Assembly (NCBI GenBank): GCA_020060485.1
Contig: JAGVAB010000126.1
Coordinates: forward strand, 1 to 10,548
Direction of reading: 5' to 3'
Source of the DNA: Anaerolineales bacterium
GTDB taxonomy: Bacteria; Chloroflexota; Anaerolineae; Anaerolineales; Anaerolineaceae
DNA length: 10,548 bases
In this document: in pieces, positions 6,086-10,548 of the stretch
How the letters are laid out: the number at the start of each line of letters is the position of its first letter
How positions within the stretch are numbered: position 1 is the stretch's first letter
Position numbers and translations under genes: made by a program
Notes under the pieces: model-generated
What the model was told of the DNA's origin: nothing
What the model saw: only the letters and a program-made list of their open reading frames with translations
Databases searched by the model: none

Positions 6086-7042
6086 CTATTGGCGCACGGC
6101 TTCGGCGGCTTGGGCTAATTCTTTGAATAGCTGCGGGGTTAGGTCAATATGCAGCACTTGGGCAACGACCTGTGTCCAGCCATGCAGGAAGTAAAGCCAG
6201 CCATCTTCGACGGTCAGGTTGCGGGACGTTTTTTGCGCTTCTGCCTGATGCAGAAAATCCAGTTCGCCGCGGTAATTGAATTCCCAAGCGATACCATTTT
6301 GCGGGAATACACCCTGATCGGTGATTGGTGAACCAGGTGTGTCTTTTCCCATGCCGGTGGCGTTGATGATTACACTGTGCGGGGGCAGGTTTTGCATGTG
6401 TTTGTCATTATGATGGGGGTCATCCGTGCAGATGTATTCAAATGTGCTATCGGTGTTCTGACTGGAAACCATCTGGCGGGCATGATCCAGCCGCCACTGT
6501 GAGCGGTTGGTGAAAATGAACTGGCTAGGACGATCTGCCGGGTCGGTTTTGCTGATCAGGTGCAGGGCGGTGGCTACTCCTGAACCTCCAGCTCCAAAAC
6601 ATAGCACTTTACCTCCTGTGCGGCCAAAATATTTGGACCCCAGAATGGCATCCATACTCAAGCCGGCTGTGATGGGATCCTTGGCGTGGCCTTCCAGATG
6701 CCTATCACACTTGGAGATGCAGGACATTTCTCCACAGATTTGGGCGTAGGGATCCAGGTAGTCGAACATGTCACTGGCAGCCTGATACAGATCAATCTTG
6801 TGGGTGGTGACCAGGGCACCCAATGAAAGCGGGTCCTGTTTGATCTGATTTACTACTGCCCGGTAGGATTCAGGTGTGTCGTGAATTTTCAGATCAATTC
6901 CTTCGATGATGATATCAGTTCGACCCAGAACCTGCATCCAGCGCGGAAAGACCTTAATGATGGAGGATTTTTGGGTGGTGACACCAATGAAATAAAAAGT
7001 GGGTTGTTTTTTTGTAATCACTTCAGGTGTGAAATCACTCAT
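6086..7042 (-). CDS. Shikimate/quinate dehydrogenase-fold oxidoreductase, last gene of the sugar operon
   Basis: Protein of 318 residues with the AroE two-domain layout. The N-terminal substrate domain has FIGVTTQKSSI (18-28) in place of the usual G-x-P-x-x-H-S loop and ALVTTHK (76-82) with the catalytic Lys82. SMDAILG (129-135) supplies the expected Asp131. The NAD(P) domain has CFGAGGSG (148-155), TNR (178-180) and INATGMG (226-232). The C-terminal part has the LHGWTQ segment (286-291). Key lysine and aspartate are kept, but the substrate loops differ from AroE, and the gene sits last in a sugar-catabolic operon. A role on another polyol or sugar acid is therefore more likely than shikimate synthesis. 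Of three clustered ATGs (7054, 7045, 7042), 7042 has the best-spaced GAGG. The upstream aldolase stop is 15 bp away. Confidence 0.8.
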   Translation of the reverse strand: MSDFTPEVITKKQPTFYFIGVTTQKSSIIKVFPRWMQVLGRTDIIIEGIDLKIHDTPESYRAVVNQIKQDPLSLGALVTTHKIDLYQAASDMFDYLDPYAQICGEMSCISKCDRHLEGHAKDPITAGLSMDAILGSKYFGRTGGKVLCFGAGGSGVATALHLISKTDPADRPSQFIFTNRSQWRLDHARQMVSSQNTDSTFEYICTDDPHHNDKHMQNLPPHSVIINATGMGKDTPGSPITDQGVFPQNGIAWEFNYRGELDFLHQAEAQKTSRNLTVEDGWLYFLHGWTQVVAQVLHIDLTPQLFKELAQAAEAVRQ

Positions 7043-7057
7043 CATATTCCTCATTCG

Positions 7058-7708
7058 TTATTGGCGCGCTTCTGAAACGACATCGACAAAATTGGCTGCC
7101 AGTCGGGAAATTTCTTCGAACCTTCCTTCTTTTGCCAGTTTGGGTGGACAAAGTTCGCTGCCAGCGCCCACTGCTACTGCCCCGGCGCCGAACCAGTCCT
7201 TGACATTATCGGCATTGACCCCGCCGGTTGGCATCATGGGAATATCAGGGAAGGGTCCCTTCAATGCTTTTAGATAGGATGGACCGGCCAGTGACCCGGG
7301 GAAGACCTTGACCACATCCGCTCCCAAAGTGTGGGCTTGAAATACTTCGGTGGGAGTCAAAGCACCGGCCATGACAGCCAAACCGCTGGCCACCATTGCG
7401 CGCACCAGCCCTGGTTCACAAACCGGGCTGACCAGAAAAGTGGCTCCGGCCGCTTTGGCTGATTCGGCCTGTTCCGGTTTGGTAAGTGTACCCATGCCCA
7501 GCAAAATTTTATCCCCAAATTTTCTAGCCAGAGCGGATACCACCTCTTCGGCATTGGGGGTTGAATAGGTGATTTCAATGCCGGTCACACCACCTGCCAC
7601 CAGGGCTGTCACCATCTGTATGGTTAAGTCGGGTTCAGGCCCGCGGATAACGGCCAATAGTCCCAGGGTTTCTACTTGTTGCAAGACTTCTGATTTACTG
7701 TATTGCAT
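7058..7708 (-). CDS. KDPG/KHG-type class I aldolase
   Basis: Protein of 216 residues, a (beta/alpha)8 barrel of normal length. Expected catalytic residues are present: AVIRG (Arg22, carboxylate binding), GIEIT (Glu45, general acid/base), GMGT (71-74), DVVKVFPG (131-138) with the Schiff-base Lys134, and PTGGV (160-164). The family cleaves 2-keto-3-deoxy-6-phosphogluconate or related 2-keto-3-deoxy acids to pyruvate plus an aldehyde. The arginine after strand 1 and the EIT-STPNA stretch resemble the Thermotoga KDPG aldolase and DgoA more than E. coli Eda, whose Arg49 position is Ser here. Substrate choice between phosphorylated and free acids cannot be settled. The start is ATG 7706-7708 with AGGAG upstream, 25 bp after the dehydrogenase stop; the open frame extends farther upstream into that gene but has no support as coding. 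Confidence 0.9.
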   Translation of the reverse strand: MQYSKSEVLQQVETLGLLAVIRGPEPDLTIQMVTALVAGGVTGIEITYSTPNAEEVVSALARKFGDKILLGMGTLTKPEQAESAKAAGATFLVSPVCEPGLVRAMVASGLAVMAGALTPTEVFQAHTLGADVVKVFPGSLAGPSYLKALKGPFPDIPMMPTGGVNADNVKDWFGAGAVAVGAGSELCPPKLAKEGRFEEISRLAANFVDVVSEARQ

Positions 7709-7733
7709 AGGTTTTGTTTCTCCTGTAGGAAGG

Positions 7734-8699
7734 TTAACCGACCCGAAATTTGGACGGTTGGCCGCGTAATACCGCCAGACATTCATCTAGGGCGATACGA
7801 CCCATCGCATTGGTTGCTCCATCTGTCTGGGCACCGAGGTGAGGGGTAACGATGACTTGCGGCAGGGCAAGCAAGGGGTGGTCCGTCGGCGGGGGTTCGA
7901 CGGTGAAGGCATCCAGCGCTGCACCGCGCAAATGGCCGCTTTGCAGGGCTTTCAGCAGGGCCAGGTCGTCAATGATCTCGCCGCGCGAAGTGTTGACCAG
8001 AAAGGAACCTTGTTTCATCTTTGCCAGGAAATGCTGATCAACCATGCGGCGAGTTTCAGGTAGAAGAGGAAGATGCAAGCTGACAAAGTCCGCTTGTGGC
8101 AGTATTTCAGCAATTGGAAGAAAGATAATTCCATGCCGCTTGCCAAAAACTTTGTCCGGGATAGGATCATAGACCAGGATATTGCAGTCAAAACCGGTCA
8201 GAAGGCGGGCGAGCTGTTTGCCAATAGCACCCAGGCCAAGAATCCCCACCGTTTTCTCTGACAGACTGACCCCTCCAAGGCGCGGCCACAGGCCCTGACG
8301 CGTTGCATGCTGCGCCTCAATGACCTGCCGAGCCAGGGCCAGTATCAAGGCCAGGGCCAGTTCAGCAACCGAGGTGGAATTGGCTCCTGGCGTATTGGTG
8401 ACAACGATGCCTTTCTGGATAGCAGTTGTCAGGTCAACGTTATCCACACCTACCCCGTAGCGACAAATTACCTTGAGCCGATCTGCGGCCGCCAGGGCAG
8501 CTGTATCAATTTCATCCAGTCCGGCAATATAGCCATCAACCCCCGGCAGCAATTCCTGCAATTGACTGGAGGTCAGCGGCTTGCCACCGGGATTATAGAT
8601 GACCTCTCCAACCTGGTTTTCCAGTTCGGTTTTTAGTCTGGGGTCATTTTTTGCATACGAGGTGGGGGTAACCAGTACCCGGAATTGTTTGAGATCCAT
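7734..8699 (-). CDS. D-2-hydroxyacid dehydrogenase (phosphoglycerate dehydrogenase-like)
   Basis: Protein of 321 residues. The split substrate domain has YGVGVDNVD (81-89) and the central NAD domain has GLGAIG (155-160), with Asp178 at the end of the second strand, favouring NAD over NADP. The catalytic triad is Arg239 (NTSRGEIID), Glu268 (DAFTVEPPP) and His287 (TPHLGAQT). The short form lacks the C-terminal ACT domain of SerA, so serine biosynthesis regulation is not expected; catabolic or glyoxylate/hydroxypyruvate-type substrates are more likely. The operon suggests oxidation or reduction of a sugar acid or 2-keto acid. ATG 8697-8699 follows TAGGAGAAA, and the gap from the isomerase stop is 15 bp. 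The exact substrate is unknown. Confidence 0.88.
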   Translation of the reverse strand: MDLKQFRVLVTPTSYAKNDPRLKTELENQVGEVIYNPGGKPLTSSQLQELLPGVDGYIAGLDEIDTAALAAADRLKVICRYGVGVDNVDLTTAIQKGIVVTNTPGANSTSVAELALALILALARQVIEAQHATRQGLWPRLGGVSLSEKTVGILGLGAIGKQLARLLTGFDCNILVYDPIPDKVFGKRHGIIFLPIAEILPQADFVSLHLPLLPETRRMVDQHFLAKMKQGSFLVNTSRGEIIDDLALLKALQSGHLRGAALDAFTVEPPPTDHPLLALPQVIVTPHLGAQTDGATNAMGRIALDECLAVLRGQPSKFRVG

Positions 8700-8714
8700 A
8701 GAATTTCTCCTAAT

Positions 8715-9290
8715 TCATTTCTTCCAACGCGGGTTGTCTATGATCTCAATACCGTCAACACCGTCCATGACAAGTTTTCGAAATCCTTGTTGTTCGATCG
8801 TGCCATAGTCGTGGCCGGCATTTCCGGGGTAAACGAAGAAAGTAGCCAGGTCTTCCTGACGCGAAGTACACACAGAACGATGGGCCCAGCACGGGGGAAC
8901 ATAGAGTACTTTGCCGGGCACCAGGGTTTCAATCGCACTGTCGCCTTCAGGGGTTTCCATGACCATGTAGCCTTCGCCCTTCAGAACGTAATAAATTTCA
9001 GCGGTATCCAGTAGCGTATGAAAATGACCTTTGGTCATGTGAAATTCGTTACCAACCTTTCCAGGATGAACAATCGAAATCCCGTGCAGCAACTCACCGG
9101 CTACTTCTGGACGATGAATTTCATAGACCTCATAGATCACAGGATCGTCCTTGGCCAGCAGGGAATGGTAAGCAGAATCATCCAAAAATTGGCCTTTCAG
9201 CGAGCTGAGACGGCGCTGGAGATGCCTGTCCACCCGGCTTGGAACAGCAGACGGGAGAGGGATGGTAAAAGCGAAGGGTAAATCAGTCAT
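8715..9290 (-). CDS. pgiA: Cupin-type glucose-6-phosphate isomerase
   Basis: Protein of 191 residues closely following the cupin phosphoglucose isomerase first known from Pyrococcus. Recognisable stretches are DPVIYEVYEI (49-58), TKGHFHTLLDTAEIYYVLKG (86-105), YVPPCWAHRSV (130-140), GNAGHDYGTI (156-165) and the terminal DNPRWKK. Metal ligands are His89, His91, Glu98 and His137. The enzyme interconverts glucose 6-phosphate and fructose 6-phosphate using a bound divalent metal, and is unrelated to the common PGI fold. Within this operon it may isomerise another aldose phosphate. AAGGAG sits just after the upstream stop and 7 bp before ATG 9290, so translation is probably coupled. Transfer from an archaeal-type source is possible but cannot be tested here. 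Confidence 0.9.
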   Translation of the reverse strand: MTDLPFAFTIPLPSAVPSRVDRHLQRRLSSLKGQFLDDSAYHSLLAKDDPVIYEVYEIHRPEVAGELLHGISIVHPGKVGNEFHMTKGHFHTLLDTAEIYYVLKGEGYMVMETPEGDSAIETLVPGKVLYVPPCWAHRSVCTSRQEDLATFFVYPGNAGHDYGTIEQQGFRKLVMDGVDGIEIIDNPRWKK

Positions 9291-9301
9291 TGAGAACTCC
9301 T

Positions 9302-10267
9302 TTAAGTGAATGCAAAAGCAAGGCAGTTGAGAATATTGCCGCCGGTCAGTCGCTGTACCGTTTCTGGCGGATAACCCTGGTCTGTCAGGCGCGGTGCGAT
9401 TACCCGGGGCAACGCACTTAAGCCCGGTTCACCACCAAATTGCTTCCATTGGCTTTTTTCGGCCAGGTCGGCTGCACAAGCTACATGTGCTTCCAGACCG
9501 GCATTTACCATGTGACGGATCAGCGGCCAGAGATTTTGTTCAGGTGCATACTTGGGGCGAAAGAAGGTGTCATATTCGAGCATTGCCCCTGCCTTGGCCA
9601 GTTCGCAATGCAGTCCAGGGTCTGGTCGCTTGTCCATGTGACACAGCACTAGCTTTTCCGGAGCCAGACCATGCACTGTGCAGAAGGTCAGCATCTCTTC
9701 AGCTGCAGCACCCTTTTCAGTGTGGATTTCCATTGCTGCTCCGGTGGCCATTGCTGCCTGTATGGCTGCTTCCAAGGCTGCCTGCGGGGTATTCTGTAAA
9801 GATTTTTCCAGAGCGATCTTAATAAATCCGGCACGCACTGGCGCAGGGTTGACTAGGGTTTCAGTCATGCCGGTCTGGATCTCTGCTATAAAGTATCGGC
9901 TGATCTCGTCTGCCGGCATGGTAAACAAGGTTGTGCTTTGGGGATAGTACATTTGACGGTGAAAACCAGTACAGCCAATGATGATTAATCCCGTACGATG
10001 CGCCAGTTCTGCCAGGCGATTACCATTACGACCGCAACCTCCTGGCTGACAGTCTGCCAGTCCACTCCCGCCGTTGGCTGCAAAATCGGTCAACTCGATC
10101 CGGATGCGGATTTCATCATCCAGGAAAGGTGCCTGGGCCGAAACCCCGGGCAGTCGTTCGATCCACACATGATTATGCGCATCAAACACCCCGGTCAAAA
10201 CAGGATCGACTGGGCCGAGAACGCTTAACAAGCGTTTGGGAGATTGAGGAGAGCTGGAAATTGTCAT
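9302..10267 (-). CDS. Phosphotriesterase-homology metallohydrolase (probable sugar lactonase), first gene of operon
   Basis: Protein of 321 residues from ATG 10265-10267. It carries the amidohydrolase-superfamily binuclear metal site in order: FDAHNHV (His31, His33), GFIKIA with the bridging Lys150, MEIHTEKG (His182), LCHMDKRPD (His210) and CAADLAE (Asp267). The GGCGRN (76-81) and GCTGFHRQMYYP (98-109) segments are typical of the phosphotriesterase homology group (COG1735). Characterised relatives include lactonases, some acting on phosphorylated furanose lactones, which fits a sugar-acid operon; true phosphotriesterase activity is unlikely. The open frame extends upstream to 10423, but that stretch is AT-rich, contains the promoter and reads as non-coding. 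No good Shine-Dalgarno sequence precedes ATG 10267, and a repeat is found there instead. Followed 11 bp later by the isomerase gene. Confidence 0.85.
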   Translation of the reverse strand: MTISSSPQSPKRLLSVLGPVDPVLTGVFDAHNHVWIERLPGVSAQAPFLDDEIRIRIELTDFAANGGSGLADCQPGGCGRNGNRLAELAHRTGLIIIGCTGFHRQMYYPQSTTLFTMPADEISRYFIAEIQTGMTETLVNPAPVRAGFIKIALEKSLQNTPQAALEAAIQAAMATGAAMEIHTEKGAAAEEMLTFCTVHGLAPEKLVLCHMDKRPDPGLHCELAKAGAMLEYDTFFRPKYAPEQNLWPLIRHMVNAGLEAHVACAADLAEKSQWKQFGGEPGLSALPRVIAPRLTDQGYPPETVQRLTGGNILNCLAFAFT

Positions 10268-10277
10268 TATGTACGTA
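10268..10277 (-). promoter_or_regulatory. Possible operator, proximal copy (TACGTACATA)
   Basis: TACGTACATA on the minus strand lies between the predicted transcription start and the first codon, where a bound repressor would block transcription. It is part of a GTAC-rich stretch (10271-10285). The same 10-mer occurs in opposite orientation at 10415-10424. Function is inferred. Confidence 0.4.
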
Positions 10278-10304
10278 CGTTGGTACTTAATAACATTTTT
10301 ATTT

Positions 10305-10332
10305 ATTATAAGACTTCTTTTCCCTTTGTCAA
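10305..10332 (-). promoter_or_regulatory. Strong sigma70-type promoter of the five-gene operon
   Basis: TTGACA (10332-10327), a 16-bp spacer and TATAAT (10310-10305) on the minus strand are both perfect hexamers. The predicted transcript starts at about 10298, leaving a leader of about 30 nt. So strong a core promoter for a catabolic operon suggests that control is by repression. Confidence 0.85.
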
Positions 10333-10371
10333 TAAGCAGTTTGACAAAACAGGGCTTTTTTAGGATTGACC

Positions 10372-10393
10372 GGAATTGCCTATTGACAATTCC
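10372..10393. repeat. Inverted repeat GGAATTG-N8-CAATTCC upstream of the operon promoter
   Basis: Seven-base perfect arms (10372-10378 and 10387-10393) lie about 40 bp upstream of the -35 element, a suitable place for an activator. It contains TTGACA (10383-10388), which with TATTAT (10405-10410, 16-bp spacer) could be a rightward promoter toward the window edge. Neither reading is proven. Confidence 0.3.
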
Positions 10394-10414
10394 ATTAAAT
10401 TGTTTATTATTATA

Positions 10415-10424
10415 TACGTACATA
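10415..10424 (+). promoter_or_regulatory. Possible operator, distal copy (TACGTACATA)
   Basis: Identical 10-mer to the site at 10268-10277, inverted, upstream of the operon promoter. The centres are 147 bp apart, close to 14 turns of B-DNA, which would suit repression by looping. Function is inferred. Confidence 0.35.
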
Positions 10425-10488
10425 GTAATAAAATACTATAATGACATACGGGGTGTACTAAAAAGTTGTTAGAGGGATAGCAAAAAGA

Positions 10489-10540
10489 GAGCCAACCTGT
10501 TAAGATAGCGGTTCCAACACCAAAATCAAACAGGAGGCTC
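10489..10540 (+). promoter_or_regulatory. Leader hairpin that would mask the ribosome-binding site of the right-edge gene
   Basis: GAGCCAACCTGTT (10489-10501) can pair with AACAGGAGGCTC (10529-10540) as 6 bp plus 5 bp around a small internal loop. The second arm contains the complete AGGAGG (10532-10537). Several transposase genes, such as those of IS10 and IS50, use such structures to stop translation from read-through transcripts. Confidence 0.5.
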
Positions 10541-10543
10541 ACA

Positions 10544-10548
10544 ATGGA
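10544..10548 (+). CDS. Start of a rightward gene, truncated by window edge (possibly a transposase)
   Basis: ATG (10544-10546) follows a strong AGGAGG at 6 bp spacing. Only Met and part of an acidic codon (GA-) are visible, so the product cannot be named. The masked ribosome-binding site and the change of base composition near 10450 suggest an insertion sequence whose left end lies about 10450-10460, but its terminal repeat cannot be confirmed without the other end. Confidence 0.4.

Noticed and set aside
7709..7786. 26-residue N-terminal extension of the aldolase
   Set aside because: It overlaps the end of the dehydrogenase gene, has no ribosome-binding site and is not part of the family; ATG 7708 gives the usual length.
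10268..10423. 52-residue N-terminal extension of the phosphotriesterase-like protein
   Set aside because: The stretch is strongly AT-rich, contains the promoter and encodes a Lys/Asn/Ile-rich sequence unlike the rest of the protein.

Overview
The window looks like a chromosomal stretch from a free-living bacterium, probably Chloroflexota (Anaerolineae-like). This is an inference from three things: an ECF sigma factor translationally coupled to a DUF5667-type membrane protein, a cupin-type (archaeal-style) glucose-6-phosphate isomerase, and a TnpB with the FAGFADHIAAVNI ending that I associate with Chloroflexi and cyanobacteria. No rRNA or tRNA genes and no CRISPR array were seen.

Left part (1-2490): accessory DNA. 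The window opens inside the last 54 codons of a rightward tnpB. Its stop codon sits in the loop of a hairpin that looks like the right end of an IS200/IS605-type element. The leftward alpha/beta hydrolase gene ends in the same hairpin, so its last about five residues appear to be element-derived. Upstream of the hydrolase lies a complete insertion sequence of about 1.28 kb (about 1200-2483). It has one DDE transposase gene, and each end carries two copies of a ~24-bp repeat.

Middle (2490-6079): housekeeping and stress genes. A leftward pair encodes an ECF sigma factor and a single-pass DUF5667 protein with a long disordered tail. The two genes overlap by 4 bp, have a plausible ECF-type autoregulatory promoter in front and end at a strong Rho-independent terminator. 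Next come a leftward CorA magnesium channel and, divergently, a LOG/TIGR00730 nucleotide-5'-monophosphate phosphoribohydrolase-like gene.

Right part (6086-10267): a compact leftward five-gene operon behind a near-consensus sigma70 promoter (TTGACA-N16-TATAAT). In transcription order it encodes a phosphotriesterase-homology (PHP/COG1735) metallohydrolase, a cupin phosphoglucose isomerase, a D-2-hydroxyacid dehydrogenase, a KDPG/KHG-type aldolase and a shikimate-dehydrogenase-fold protein. Gaps are 11-25 bp. Together they suggest a catabolic route for an uncommon sugar, sugar acid or sugar lactone: isomerise, oxidise, open the lactone, cleave to pyruvate plus an aldehyde. I do not recognise this combination as a characterised pathway, and it is the best candidate here for an undescribed system. 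Transporter, kinase and dehydratase genes are not in the window.

Right edge (about 10450-10548): the 5' leader and start codon of a rightward gene, perhaps the transposase of another insertion sequence. An inverted repeat in the leader would hide its ribosome-binding site.
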